From NCBI GenBank assembly GCA_000720535.1, contig JOAZ01000007.1:1-64000 (forward strand): a stretch of 64,000 nucleotides of DNA, written 5' to 3'. Positions 7,599 through 16,529 of the stretch are shown here, piece by piece (within the stretch, counting starts at the first letter, position 1; each line of letters starts with the position of its first letter). Source of the DNA: Streptomyces halstedii (GTDB lineage: Bacteria > Actinomycetota > Actinomycetes > Streptomycetales > Streptomycetaceae). The notes under the pieces were generated by a model, which worked only from the letters and a program-made list of their open reading frames with translations, did not search any database and had not been told where the DNA came from. The translations under genes were made by a program, and so were the position numbers.

Positions 7599-8508
7599 GC
7601 TCCTCATCCAACCCCACCCCACTGACAGCCGTGGACCCGTGTCCGGCCCCGTTCTTCCCGGGCGGCATCGCGGGGTGCCTGCCGAGCAGCACGATCCCCG
7701 TCACGATCGCCGCCAGCCCCGCCGCCTGCCAGGCCAGGGCCGCCGCGTCGGTCCGCACGTGATCGCCCAGGAACCCGATGCCACAGACGATGCCGGCGAG
7801 CGGCTGCGCGGCGGTGAGCGGGGGCAGCGACACCCGCAGCGGACCCGCCTCGAAGGCGCTCTGGACCATGATCAGGCTGGTCACCCCCATGACGACGAGC
7901 GCGTACGGCTCCCAGCTCATGAACAGCGAGGCCCAGCCCTCCCCGGTCAGCCGCATCCCGCAGACCCGGGTCAGGGCGTCCTGCAAGCCGTACAGCAGAC
8001 CGCCCGCCAGCCCCAGCAGCGCCGGGGTCCACGGTGCCCGCCGGTGCCGGGCGAAGGCGGTGAGCGTCAGCGACAGCCCCGCCACCACGCCGATCACCAG
8101 CCACCGCCGCAGGGGTTCCGTCACCGCCTCCCCGCCCTTCGGCTGCCCCGCCAGCAGGAACACGGCGACCCCGCAGGCCAGCAGCCAGAGACCGCCCCAG
8201 CCCTGCCGGCCGAGCCGCTGCCCGGTCAGCCAGCGTGACAGGCCCATGGCGAACAGTAGATTGGTGGCCATCAGCGGTTCGACGACCGACACCTCGCCCT
8301 GGCCCAGCGCGAGGGCGCCGAGGACCATGCCGCAGATCATCAGACCGATACCGGCCAGCCAGCTCGGTACCCGCATGAGGTCGAGCAGCAGCCGGGGCGA
8401 GAGGAAGTCGGCCGACGGCGCGGTGCGGGCCGCGGCCTGTTGGAGGACGAAACCGAGGCCCAGGCAGCACGCGGCACCGACGGAGAGCAGGACGACCAGC
8501 ACGGACAC
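7585..8508 (-). CDS. DMT superfamily (EamA-like) integral membrane transporter
   Basis: A roughly 307-residue protein with about nine or ten hydrophobic helices and two repeated halves, as in drug/metabolite transporters. The first helix starts VSVLVVLLSVGAACCLGLGFVLQ, followed by helices near MVLGALALG, LLFAMGLSRWL and GLWLLACGVAVFLLAG. The C-terminus is cytosolic and hydrophilic. The GTG at 8508 is preferred because it places the first helix at the N-terminus; a GTG at 8604 would add 32 basic residues. The gene heads a tightly packed cluster with the Nudix and DUF202 genes. Substrate unknown. Confidence 0.7.
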   Translation of the reverse strand: MSVLVVLLSVGAACCLGLGFVLQQAAARTAPSADFLSPRLLLDLMRVPSWLAGIGLMICGMVLGALALGQGEVSVVEPLMATNLLFAMGLSRWLTGQRLGRQGWGGLWLLACGVAVFLLAGQPKGGEAVTEPLRRWLVIGVVAGLSLTLTAFARHRRAPWTPALLGLAGGLLYGLQDALTRVCGMRLTGEGWASLFMSWEPYALVVMGVTSLIMVQSAFEAGPLRVSLPPLTAAQPLAGIVCGIGFLGDHVRTDAAALAWQAAGLAAIVTGIVLLGRHPAMPPGKNGAGHGSTAVSGVGLDEEHESG

Positions 8509-8736
8509 GTTCCGACGATAAACCCGAGAACGTACGAGATCGGTGAAGCCGCTCCAGGCGGCACGGTTGACGTGGCGGCGGCGGGTGCCGAAGATCTGAC
8601 GCACGAGTAACTTCGGGGGCTCCCGGCGCGCCGTCCGTCCCGTACGCCTGCCCGCGCCACGTACCGCCCGCCCGCCTCACCGTTACGCTCCCGCCCCACC
8701 CGTACCGCACCCGCATCGCCCCGGAGGACGAAACCC

Positions 8737-10392
8737 ATGGCGTACGACGCTGACGTGATCGTGATCGGGGCGGGCCTCGCGGGGCTGGTCGCCACCGCCG
8801 AGCTGGTCGACGCGGGCCGCACGGTGATCCTGCTCGACCAGGAGCCCGAGCAGTCCGTCGGCGGCCAGGCGCACTGGTCCTTCGGCGGGCTCTTCCTGGT
8901 CGACTCGCCCGAGCAGCGCCGGATGCGGATCAAGGACAGCCACGAGCTGGCCCTCCAGGACTGGTACGGCACCGCGGGCTTCGACCGCGCGGAGGACCAC
9001 TGGCCGCGGAAGTGGGCCGAGGCGTACGTCGACTTCGCGGCCGGTGAGAAGCGCTCCTGGCTGCACGCGCGCGGGCTGCGGATCTTCCCGGTCGTCGGCT
9101 GGGCGGAGCGCGGCGGCTACGACGCGGGCGGCCACGGCAACTCCGTACCGCGCTTCCACATCACCTGGGGCACCGGCCCCGCCGTCGTGGCACCCTTCGA
9201 GCGCCGGGTGCGCGAAGGCGTGGCCAAGGGCCTCGTCAGCCTGAGGTTCCGTCACCGGGTGACCGGGCTGGGCCGGACGGCCGGTGCGGTCGACACGGTC
9301 ACCGGCGAGATCCTCGAACCGAGCGACGCCGAGCGGGGCACCGCCAGCGGCCGCGAGGCCGTGGGCGCCTTCGAGCTCAGGGCGCAGGCCGTGATCGTCA
9401 CCTCCGGAGGCATCGGCGGCAACCACGACCTCGTGCGGGCCCAGTGGCCCGAGCGGCTGGGTGCCCCGCCGGCGAAGATGCTCTCCGGGGTCCCGGCCCA
9501 TGTCGACGGCCTGATGCTGGGCGTCGCCGAGGACGCCGGCGCCCACCACATCAACCGTGACCGGATGTGGCACTACACCGAGGGCATCGAGAACTGGAAC
9601 CCGATCTGGGCCCGGCACGCCATCCGCATCCTGCCCGGCCCGTCCTCCCTCTGGCTGGACGCCCGCGGCAAGCGGCTCCCCGTCCCGCTCTTCCCGGGCT
9701 TCGACACGCTGGGCACCCTCGAACACATCACGCGGTCGGGGTACGACTACACCTGGTTCGTCCTGGACCGGAAGATCATCGGCAAGGAGTTCGCCCTCTC
9801 CGGCTCCGAGCAGAACCCGGACCTGACCGGCAAGTCGGTCCGCGGCGTGATCGGCAGGGCGCGCGCCGACGTCCCCGGGCCGGTGCGGGCGTTCATGGAC
9901 CAGGGCGTGGACTTCGTGGTGGAGAAGGACCTGGGCGCACTGGTCCGGGGCATGAACGCGCTGACCGGCACCTCGCTGATCGACGAGGACGAGCTGCGCC
10001 GCGAGATCACCGCCCGCGACCGGGAGATCGCCAACCCGTTCACCAAGGACCTCCAGATCACGGCGATCCGCGGGGCCCGTACCTATCTGGGCGACAAGCT
10101 GATCCGCACGGCGAAGCCCCACCGCATCCTCGACCCGGCCGCCGGCCCCCTGATCGCGGTCCGGCTCAACATCCTGACCCGCAAGTCACTGGGCGGCCTG
10201 GAGACGGACCTGTCCTCCCGCGTCCTGACCCCGGACGGCACGCCGCTGCCCGGCGTCTACGCGGCGGGCGAGGCGTCGGGCTTCGGCGGCGGCGGGGTCC
10301 ACGGCTACCGCTCCCTGGAGGGGACGTTCCTCGGCGGCTGCATCTTCTCCGGGCGGGCCGCGGGCCGAGCGGCGGCCGAGGCCACGGCGTAG
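8737..10392 (+). CDS. FAD-binding dehydrogenase (fumarate reductase/KstD-like flavoprotein)
   Basis: The 551-residue flavoprotein opens with a dinucleotide-binding motif, VIVIGAGLAGLVATAEL, followed by LLDQEPEQSVGGQAHWSFGG. The C-terminus carries the second FAD contact, YAAGEASGFGGGGVHGYRSLEG, typical of the FAD_binding_2 family that includes fumarate reductases and 3-ketosteroid dehydrogenases. GGAGGACG lies about 10 nt before the ATG. It is monocistronic, divergent from the DMT gene. The natural electron acceptor and substrate are not shown by the sequence. Confidence 0.85.
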   Translation: MAYDADVIVIGAGLAGLVATAELVDAGRTVILLDQEPEQSVGGQAHWSFGGLFLVDSPEQRRMRIKDSHELALQDWYGTAGFDRAEDHWPRKWAEAYVDFAAGEKRSWLHARGLRIFPVVGWAERGGYDAGGHGNSVPRFHITWGTGPAVVAPFERRVREGVAKGLVSLRFRHRVTGLGRTAGAVDTVTGEILEPSDAERGTASGREAVGAFELRAQAVIVTSGGIGGNHDLVRAQWPERLGAPPAKMLSGVPAHVDGLMLGVAEDAGAHHINRDRMWHYTEGIENWNPIWARHAIRILPGPSSLWLDARGKRLPVPLFPGFDTLGTLEHITRSGYDYTWFVLDRKIIGKEFALSGSEQNPDLTGKSVRGVIGRARADVPGPVRAFMDQGVDFVVEKDLGALVRGMNALTGTSLIDEDELRREITARDREIANPFTKDLQITAIRGARTYLGDKLIRTAKPHRILDPAAGPLIAVRLNILTRKSLGGLETDLSSRVLTPDGTPLPGVYAAGEASGFGGGGVHGYRSLEGTFLGGCIFSGRAAGRAAAEATA

Positions 10393-10413
10393 GGGGCGCG
10401 ACCGGTCTGTCCG

Positions 10414-10508
10414 GCCTCCGACGGCGAAGGCTTCCGACGGCGAACGCTTCCGAGGGCGAAGGCTTCCTGGGGCGCAGGCTTCCGACGGCGCGGGCTTCCG
10501 GGGCGAAC
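10414..10508. repeat. Imperfect 16-bp tandem repeat, about six units
   Basis: Units resembling GCTTCCGACGGCGAAC start at 10414, 10430, 10446, 10462, 10478 and 10494, each differing by one to four bases. The array fills the convergent junction between the FAD dehydrogenase and gntP. Its period equals that of the array at 6220, and both contain CGTCGGAA on one strand. Confidence 0.85.
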
Positions 10509-10557
10509 GGGGCCGCCGCCCGGCGCGACCGCGCTGCCGACGGGCCCCGTACACACG

Positions 10558-10592
10558 TCACCCGTGGCCCCCGCCCAGGGGACCACGGGTGA
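10558..10592. terminator. Hairpin upstream of the gntP stop
   Basis: The arms TCACCCGTGG (10558-10567) and CCACGGGTGA (10583-10592) are perfect, with additional C/G pairing inside. It lies between convergent genes, 29 nt past the gntP stop on the minus strand, and probably terminates gntP transcription and possibly that of the FAD dehydrogenase. Confidence 0.8.
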
Positions 10593-10620
10593 TCCACGTC
10601 GTACGCGCCCGGCCGCCCGG

Positions 10621-12018
10621 CTACAACACCAGCGACAGCAGCAGGATGAAGGCCAGCGAGACGACCGAGATGATGGTCTCCATCACCGACCAGGTCTTGA
10701 CGGTCTGGCCGACGTCCATGCCGAAGTACTCCTTCACCAGCCAGAACCCGGCGTCGTTGACATGGCTGAAGAAGAGAGAACCCGCGCCCACGGCGAGCAC
10801 CAGCAGGGCCGCTTCCGGCGTGGACATGTCCGCGGCCAGCGGGGCGACCAGTCCGGCGGCGGAGATGGTCGCCACCGTCGCCGAGCCCGTCGCCAGCCGG
10901 ATCGCGACCGCGATCAGCCAGCCGAGCAGCAGGGCGGGGATCGACCAGTTCTCGGAGAAGTCCAGGATCATCTGACCGACACCGGCGTCGATGAGGGTCT
11001 GCTTGAAGCCGCCGCCCGCACCCACGATCAGCAGGACGCCCGCGATCGGGGCGAGCGACTTCTCGACGGTGCCCGCGAGCCGGCCCCGGGTGAACCCGGC
11101 CGCACGGCCCAGCGTGAACATGCCGACCAGGACGGCCGCCAGGAGCGCGATCAGCGGGGAGCCGATCACATCGGTGACCTTCTGGACGCCGTTCGCGGGG
11201 TCGTCCACCACGATGTCGACCAGTGCCTTGACCAGCATCAGCACGACCGGCAGCAGGATCGTCGCCAGGGTCGCGCCGAAGCTCGGACGCCGGTCCAGAT
11301 CCTCGGACGGGCGCTGCGGGATCATCTTCTCCGGCGCCTCGATGTCCACCCAGCGGGCGGCGTAACGGGAGAAGACCGGACCCGCGATGATCACGGTCGG
11401 CACGGCCACCAGGACACCGAGGGCCAGGGTGACGCCGAGATTGGCGTCCAGCGCGTCGATCGCGACGAGCGGGCCGGGGTGCGGGGGGATCAGCCCGTGC
11501 ATCACGGACAGCCCGGCGAGCGCCGGGATACCGATCCGCATCAGGGAGTAGTTGCCGCGCTTGGCGACCAGCAGGACCACCGGGATCAGCAGCACGATCC
11601 CGACCTCGAAGAACAGCGGGAGCCCGATGATCGAGGCGATCAGCACCATCGCCCAGGGCATCGCCCGCCCGCTCGCTCTGGCGAGGATCGTGTCGACGAT
11701 CTGGTCGGCGCCGCCGGAGTCGGCGAGCAGCTTGCCCAGGATCGCCCCGAGTGCGATGAGCACGCCGACGCCCGCCACGGTGGAGCCGAGGCCCGCGGTG
11801 AAGCTGGCGATCGTCTCGGCGGGAGCGGCACCGGCGAAGGAGCCGAGCGCCAGTGAGCCGATGGTCAACGCGAGGAACGCGTGCACCTTGAGCTTCGTGA
11901 TGAGCAGGACGATGACGGCGATGCCCGCCAGTACGGCGATGCCCAGCTGTGCGTTGCCCGCCGAAGTGATGGGTTCGACGGCGTCCGCTGCCAGGATCTC
12001 GACGCTGAGACCGGTCAC
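10621..12018 (-). CDS. gntP: Gluconate:H+ symporter
   Basis: The 465-residue protein is a GntP-family permease with 12 or more membrane helices. Family hallmarks include the motifs GLPLFFEVGIVLLIPV and SVMHGLIPPHPGPLVAID, and the C-terminal LVKEYFGMDVGQTVKTWSVMET. It imports gluconate, which the adjacent gntK product phosphorylates. The start lies 11 nt beyond the gntK stop, so both belong to one operon. The FCD regulator gene divergent from gntK probably controls it. Confidence 0.93.
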   Translation of the reverse strand: MTGLSVEILAADAVEPITSAGNAQLGIAVLAGIAVIVLLITKLKVHAFLALTIGSLALGSFAGAAPAETIASFTAGLGSTVAGVGVLIALGAILGKLLADSGGADQIVDTILARASGRAMPWAMVLIASIIGLPLFFEVGIVLLIPVVLLVAKRGNYSLMRIGIPALAGLSVMHGLIPPHPGPLVAIDALDANLGVTLALGVLVAVPTVIIAGPVFSRYAARWVDIEAPEKMIPQRPSEDLDRRPSFGATLATILLPVVLMLVKALVDIVVDDPANGVQKVTDVIGSPLIALLAAVLVGMFTLGRAAGFTRGRLAGTVEKSLAPIAGVLLIVGAGGGFKQTLIDAGVGQMILDFSENWSIPALLLGWLIAVAIRLATGSATVATISAAGLVAPLAADMSTPEAALLVLAVGAGSLFFSHVNDAGFWLVKEYFGMDVGQTVKTWSVMETIISVVSLAFILLLSLVL

Positions 12019-12029
12019 GGTGGTGATCC

Positions 12030-12539
12030 TTAGTTCGCGAGCCGGCGCAGCGCGGCGACGGCCCGGTCGGTTATTTCCTCAGGGGTGCCGGACACGTCCA
12101 CGGCGACGCCCGCCTCGTCCTCCCGCAACGGCTGGAGGGTGGCGAACTGGGAGTCGAGCAGCGCGGTCGGCATGAAGTGGCCCTTGCGGTCCGCCATGCG
12201 GTGTTCGATGAGGGCGCGGTCGCCGGTCAGATGCAGGAAGACGACACCGGGGGCCCCGGCCCGCAACCGGTCGCGGTAGGCCCGCTTGAGCGCGGAGCTG
12301 CTGACGACCCCGCCGAGCCCCGCCCGGCTGTGCGCCCACTGCCCGATGGCGTCCAGCCAGGGCAGGCGGTCGGCGTCCTCCAGCGGCGTACCCGCCGACA
12401 TCTTGGCGATGTTGGCCGGCGGATGGAAGTCGTCGCCCTCGGCGTAGGGAACGCCGAGTTCGGCGGCGAGCAGGGGACCGATCGTGGTCTTGCCGGTCCC
12501 TGCCACGCCCATCACCACGACGACGTGGGGGGTGCTCAT
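12030..12539 (-). CDS. gntK: Gluconokinase
   Basis: The 169-residue kinase phosphorylates gluconate to 6-phosphogluconate, feeding the pentose phosphate pathway. Its Walker A motif is GVAGTGKTT near the N-terminus, followed by the GntK signature GDDFHPPANIAKMSAGTPL and DRLPWLDAIG. The ATG at 12539 is preceded by GCGAGGC. The frame extends upstream without a suitable start, so the short form matches normal GntK length. It is the first gene of the gntK-gntP operon and is divergent from a GntR/FCD regulator. Confidence 0.95.
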   Translation of the reverse strand: MSTPHVVVVMGVAGTGKTTIGPLLAAELGVPYAEGDDFHPPANIAKMSAGTPLEDADRLPWLDAIGQWAHSRAGLGGVVSSSALKRAYRDRLRAGAPGVVFLHLTGDRALIEHRMADRKGHFMPTALLDSQFATLQPLREDEAGVAVDVSGTPEEITDRAVAALRRLAN

Positions 12540-12588
12540 TGGTGCCTCGCTGTCTTCTTCGACATCGGTCCGTCGCGCTACTGAAACC

Positions 12589-12628
12589 CATACGTATGAC
12601 TTATTCAAGGGGTTGTGACGTAAACGTC
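12589..12628. promoter_or_regulatory. Candidate operators between gntK and the FCD regulator
   Basis: Two palindromes lie in the 129-bp divergent region: CATACGTATG at 12589-12598 and GACGTAAACGTC at 12617-12628. Surrounding sequence is A+T-rich for this genome, fitting a promoter. They are plausible binding sites for the divergent FCD regulator; no consensus for this protein is known from the window. Confidence 0.45.
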
Positions 12629-12668
12629 TTACCTTTTGCCTCCCGGGGCGGCACCGTACGCTGTGGGC

Positions 12669-13370
12669 ATGACCGCACAGAGCCAGGGGCTGCATACACA
12701 TGTGCTGGACACCCTGGGTCTGGAGATCTCCTCCGGCGGCTTCCCCCCGGGGTCCGTCCTACGCACCGACGAGCTCGCCCAGCGTTTCGAGGTCTCCCGT
12801 ACGGTCGTCCGCGAAGTGGTCCGCGTCCTGGAGTCGATGCACCTGGTCGAGTCCCGCCGCCGGGTCGGGGTGACCGTGCTGCCCGCCGAGGAGTGGAACG
12901 TCTACGACCCCCAGGTCATCCGCTGGCGGCTGGCCGGTGCCGACCGGCCCCGGCAACTGCGCTCCCTGACCGTGCTGCGCTCCGCCGTCGAACCCGTGGC
13001 CGCGGGCCTCGCCGCCCGCAACGCCACCCCCGAGCAGTGCGCGGCGCTCACCGAGTGCGCGCTCGGCATGGTCGCCACCTCGCGCGGACAGCGGCTGGAG
13101 GACTACCTCCGGCACGACATCGCCTTCCACCGGATCGTGCTCAACGCCTCGGGCAACGAGATGTTCGCCCGCCTCGGGGACGTCGTCGCCGAGGTCCTGG
13201 CGGGCCGCACCCATCACCAGGTGATGTTCGAGGACCCCGATCCCGCCGCCGTCACCCTGCACGTCCGGCTCGCCGAAGCCGTACGCGAGGGCGCTGCCGC
13301 CGACGCCGAACGGCTGACCAAGGAGATCGCGGTCGGCGCGCTGCACGAACTCGACGTCCTGGCTCCCTGA
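12669..13370 (+). CDS. gntR: GntR-family FCD regulator of gluconate genes
   Basis: This 233-residue protein has an N-terminal winged helix (DELAQRFEVSRTVVREVVRVLESMHLV, about 30-60) and a C-terminal FCD domain with the metal-binding run HDIAFHRIVLNASGN. The position, divergent from gntK-gntP, suggests a gluconate-responsive repressor of both promoters. The start at 12669 is chosen to give MTAQSQGLHTHVLDTLG; an in-frame ATG at 12636 has no ribosome site and would enter the operator region. Confidence 0.85.
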   Translation: MTAQSQGLHTHVLDTLGLEISSGGFPPGSVLRTDELAQRFEVSRTVVREVVRVLESMHLVESRRRVGVTVLPAEEWNVYDPQVIRWRLAGADRPRQLRSLTVLRSAVEPVAAGLAARNATPEQCAALTECALGMVATSRGQRLEDYLRHDIAFHRIVLNASGNEMFARLGDVVAEVLAGRTHHQVMFEDPDPAAVTLHVRLAEAVREGAAADAERLTKEIAVGALHELDVLAP

Positions 13371-13445
13371 CCACCCGGCCCGCCCCGGTACGGTGGTCGT
13401 TCGATCTTCGGAGATACCGGAACAGTCGGGATGGGAGACCGCGTC

Positions 13446-14531
13446 ATGGCGCAGCAGGTACAAGGGGTCATCGCGCCGGGTAAGAACGAGCCGGTGCGGG
13501 TGGAGACGATCCTCGTGCCGGACCCGGGTCCCGGTGAGGCCGTGGTCAAGATCCAGGCGTGCGGCGTCTGCCACACCGACCTCCACTACAAGCAGGGCGG
13601 TATCAACGACGACTTCCCGTTCCTGCTCGGGCACGAGGCGGCGGGTGTCGTGGAGTCCGTCGGCGACGGCGTCACCGACGTCGCCCCCGGAGACTTCGTC
13701 GTCCTCAACTGGCGTGCCGTGTGCGGCCAGTGCCGCGCCTGTCTGCGCGGCCGCCCCTGGTACTGCTTCGACACCCACAACGCGAAGCAGAAGATGACCC
13801 TCCTGGACGGCACGGAGCTGAGCCCGGCCCTGGGCATCGGTGCCTTCGCCGAGAAGACCCTCGTCGCCGCCGGCCAGTGCACCAAGGTCGACCCCGAGGT
13901 CTCCCCGGCGGTCGCCGGGCTGCTCGGCTGCGGCGTCATGGCGGGCATCGGCGCCGCCATCAACACCGGCCAGGTCGGCCGCGGCGACTCCGTCGCGGTC
14001 ATCGGCTGCGGCGGCGTGGGTGACGCGGCCGTCGTCGGGGCCCGGCTGGCCGGCGCGGCGAAGATCATCGCGGTGGACATCGACGACCGCAAGCTGGAGA
14101 CGGCGAAGACGATGGGCGCCACCCACACCGTCAACTCCCGCACCGGCGACCCCGTCGAGGCGATCCGCGCCCTCACCGACGGCAACGGCGCCGACGTGGT
14201 CATCGAGGCGGTCGGCCGCCCCGAGACGTACCAGCAGGCCTTCTACGCCCGCGACCTCGCCGGCACCGTCGTCCTCGTCGGTGTGCCCACCCCCGAGATG
14301 AAGCTGGAACTCCCGCTGCTCGACGTCTTCGGCCGCGGCGGCTCCCTCAAGTCCTCCTGGTACGGGGACTGCCTGCCCTCCCGCGACTTCCCGATGCTGA
14401 TCGACCTGCACCAGCAGGGCCGCCTCGACCTCGGCGCGTTCGTCACCGAGACCATCGGGATCGGCGACATCGAGCAGGCCTTCGGCCGGATGCACGACGG
14501 CGACGTCCTGCGCTCGGTGGTGGTGTTCTGA
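13446..14531 (+). CDS. mscR: S-(hydroxymethyl)mycothiol dehydrogenase / S-nitrosomycothiol reductase
   Basis: The 361-residue zinc alcohol dehydrogenase oxidises the mycothiol adduct of formaldehyde with NAD and can reduce S-nitrosomycothiol. The N-terminus [19 protein letters not shown] is typical of the mycothiol-dependent branch. Catalytic zinc Cys lies in [11 protein letters not shown], and structural zinc ligands in [16 protein letters not shown]. The nucleotide site is [18 protein letters not shown]. An upstream in-frame ATG at 13431 is less likely. The stop shares a base with the start of the MBL gene, so the two are coupled. mshC, needed for mycothiol synthesis, lies in this same window. 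Confidence 0.92.
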   Translation: MAQQVQGVIAPGKNEPVRVETILVPDPGPGEAVVKIQACGVCHTDLHYKQGGINDDFPFLLGHEAAGVVESVGDGVTDVAPGDFVVLNWRAVCGQCRACLRGRPWYCFDTHNAKQKMTLLDGTELSPALGIGAFAEKTLVAAGQCTKVDPEVSPAVAGLLGCGVMAGIGAAINTGQVGRGDSVAVIGCGGVGDAAVVGARLAGAAKIIAVDIDDRKLETAKTMGATHTVNSRTGDPVEAIRALTDGNGADVVIEAVGRPETYQQAFYARDLAGTVVLVGVPTPEMKLELPLLDVFGRGGSLKSSWYGDCLPSRDFPMLIDLHQQGRLDLGAFVTETIGIGDIEQAFGRMHDGDVLRSVVVF

Positions 14532-15160
14532 TGACCGCCCGCATCGACCACCTGGTCACCTCCGGCACCTTCGCCCTCGACGGCGGCGAGTGGGACGTCG
14601 ACAACAACGTCTGGATCATCGGTGACGACACCGAGGCGGTCGTCGTCGACGCCGCCCACGACGCCGCCGCCATCGAGGCCGCGCTCGGTGGACGTACGCT
14701 GCGCGCGATCATCTGCACCCACGCGCACAACGACCACATCGACGCCGCACCGGCCCTGGCCGACGCCACCGGGGCGCCGATCCTGCTGCACCCGGACGAC
14801 CTGCCGCTGTGGCGGCAGACCCACCCGGACCGCACCCCCGACGCCGAACTGGCCGACGGGCAGGAACTGGAGGTCGCGGGCGTACGCCTGACGGTCCTGC
14901 ACACGCCGGGGCACGCCCCCGGCGCGGTCTGCCTCTACGCCCCGCGGCTGAACACCGTCTTCACCGGGGACACGCTCTTCCAGGGCGGGCCCGGCGCCAC
15001 CGGGCGGTCCTTCTCGGACTTCCCGACGATCGTCGACTCCATCAGGGACCGGCTGCTCGGCCTTCCGACGGACACCGTCGTGCGCACCGGACACGGAGAC
15101 TCCACCACCGTGGGCGCGGAGGCCCCGCACCTTCAGGAGTGGATCGCCCGCGGCCACTGA
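14531..15160 (+). CDS. MBL-fold metallohydrolase coupled to mscR
   Basis: The 209-residue protein has the metallo-beta-lactamase fold. Its metal motif is THAHNDHIDAAP (HxHxDH), followed by HTPGHAPGAVCLY, FTGDTLFQGGPGATGRSF and RTGHGDSTTVG, the same order as in glyoxalase II. It overlaps mscR by one base (TGATG). By analogy with glutathione systems it may hydrolyse S-formylmycothiol, the product of mscR, to formate and mycothiol; this function is inferred from the operon. Its last codons lie in a 40-bp tandem duplication. Confidence 0.85.
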   Translation: MTARIDHLVTSGTFALDGGEWDVDNNVWIIGDDTEAVVVDAAHDAAAIEAALGGRTLRAIICTHAHNDHIDAAPALADATGAPILLHPDDLPLWRQTHPDRTPDAELADGQELEVAGVRLTVLHTPGHAPGAVCLYAPRLNTVFTGDTLFQGGPGATGRSFSDFPTIVDSIRDRLLGLPTDTVVRTGHGDSTTVGAEAPHLQEWIARGH

Positions 15161-15230
15161 CCGACCAAGCCCCGTTCACCGGTCCGGCCACGGCCACTGA
15201 CCGACCGGGCCCCGTTCACCGGTCCGGCCA
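15151..15230. repeat. 40-bp tandem duplication at a convergent junction
   Basis: Positions 15151-15190 and 15191-15230 are identical except for AA versus GG at one dinucleotide. The first unit contains the stop of the MBL gene; the second contains the stop of the pseudouridine synthase on the other strand. Each copy therefore carries both stop contexts, showing that the original junction was duplicated. Confidence 0.97.
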
Positions 15231-16160
15231 CGCGGACAGCCGCAGCCCGCTCTCGAAGCGGCGCTCGGCACCCGTGACCGGATCGGTGAACTCCAGCACC
15301 CGGGCCAGCAGTTGCAGGGGACGCCCGTAGTCCTCCCGGCCGGGCGCCGGTTCCGGCCGTACCACCGGGTACACCGGGTCGTGGACCAGCGGCAGCCCCA
15401 GCCCGTTCATGTGCACCCGCAGCTGATGGGTGCGCCCGGTCGCGGGCAGCAGCCGGTAGCGGCCGAGCCCTGCGCGGTGCTCCAGCAGCTCGATCCGGGT
15501 CTCACTGTTCGCCTCACCCGGCTCCACCCGGGCGGCGAGGATCCCGCGCTCCTTGACGATCCGGTTCCGTACGGTGCGCGGAAGCGTCACCCGCGGGTCG
15601 TACGGCGCCACCGCCTCGTACTCCTTGCGCACCAGCCGGTCCCGGAACAGCGTCTGGTAGGCGCCCCGCTCCTCCGGCCGCACGACGAAGAGCACCAGGC
15701 CCGCGGTCAGCCGGTCCAGCCGGTGCGCGGGCTGGAGCGCGGTGATCCCCAGGAGGGCACGCGACCGGGCCACGGCGGTCTCGGTGATGTGCCGGCCGCG
15801 CGGGGTGGTCGCCAGGAAGTGCGGCTTGTCCACGACCACGAGGTGCGCGTCGCGGTGGACCACCTCCACCGGGAACGGCACCGGCACCTCCGGCGCGAAG
15901 TCCCGGTGGAACCAGACATGGCGCCCGGCGGTGTACGGCTCGTCCCCGCCCACCGCGCCGCCGTCCGCCCCCACGAACCGTCCCCCGGCCAGCATGGCGT
16001 CCACCCGGGCGGCGCCGATCGCCCCCGCGAACCGGTCCAGCAGGTGGTCGCGGACGGTCGGCCACGCCCCGGCGGCGTCCTCGGGGAACCGCACCCGCAC
16101 CGGATCGACCCCCTGCCGCTGCGGCAGCGGGGCCGCGGGGGGCCTGGCCCGTCCTCTCAT
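15216..16160 (-). CDS. RluA-family RNA pseudouridine synthase
   Basis: The 314-residue protein isomerises uridine to pseudouridine in structured RNA. The catalytic Asp lies in HRLDRLTAGLVLFV, and the family motif EVVHRDAHLVVVDKP precedes it. GRTHQLRVHMNGLGLPLVHDPVYP closes the active site. A longer open frame extends to 16256, but GGAGAAGG upstream of 16160 supports MRGRARPPAAP as the start. The target RNA is unknown. It is convergent with the MBL gene. Confidence 0.88.
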   Translation of the reverse strand: MRGRARPPAAPLPQRQGVDPVRVRFPEDAAGAWPTVRDHLLDRFAGAIGAARVDAMLAGGRFVGADGGAVGGDEPYTAGRHVWFHRDFAPEVPVPFPVEVVHRDAHLVVVDKPHFLATTPRGRHITETAVARSRALLGITALQPAHRLDRLTAGLVLFVVRPEERGAYQTLFRDRLVRKEYEAVAPYDPRVTLPRTVRNRIVKERGILAARVEPGEANSETRIELLEHRAGLGRYRLLPATGRTHQLRVHMNGLGLPLVHDPVYPVVRPEPAPGREDYGRPLQLLARVLEFTDPVTGAERRFESGLRLSAWPDR

Positions 16161-16254
16161 CGTCCCGTTCCTTCTCCTCGCCTCGTCCCGGGCCCTCTCC
16201 CCGCGTCGGGCGGCCGCGTCGGGCGGCTCCCGGCCGCGACGTGCCCGGCAACGC

Positions 16255-16281
16255 AAAAAACCCCAGGTGACCTGGGGTTTT
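16255..16281 (-). terminator. Rho-independent terminator of tRNA-Leu
   Basis: Perfect arms AAAACCCCAGG and CCTGGGGTTTT flank a 3-nt loop. Read on the minus strand the hairpin ends in TTTTTT, which is unusually canonical for this genome. It starts 7 nt after the tRNA 3' end and so should terminate the tRNA transcript. Confidence 0.92.
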
Positions 16282-16287
16282 CGCTGG

Positions 16288-16372
16288 TGTCCGAGGGGGG
16301 ACTTGAACCCCCACGCCCGATAAAGGGCACTAGCACCTCAAGCTAGCGCGTCTGCCATTCCGCCACCCGGAC
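16288..16372 (-). tRNA. tRNA-Leu (anticodon GAG)
   Basis: The 85-nt gene has acceptor strands GTCCGGG and CTCGGAC with one G-U pair, a long variable arm as in class II tRNAs, and a T arm GGGGGTTCAAGTCCCCC. The anticodon stem is CTAGC/GCTAG around the loop TTGAGGT, which gives anticodon GAG and reads CUC/CUU. No CCA is encoded. No integrated element is seen at its 3' end. Confidence 0.95.
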
Positions 16373-16529
16373 AAGGTGTCTACGCCCCGGTCCTGCTCCG
16401 GTCCGGCCGGCCCCGGCCGCCCCGGGGAACGTGTGAAGGGGCGATGACGGGAGGCGGGCGGTCTTGGGCGCGCGGGGCCGGCGGGCGAGGATGGGGGCAC
16501 GCACCACCGCGACAGTGGAAGGAAGCAGC

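Noticed and set aside
16288-16372. Integrated mobile element at the tRNA gene
   Set aside because: No integrase gene and no repeat of the tRNA 3' end is visible nearby.
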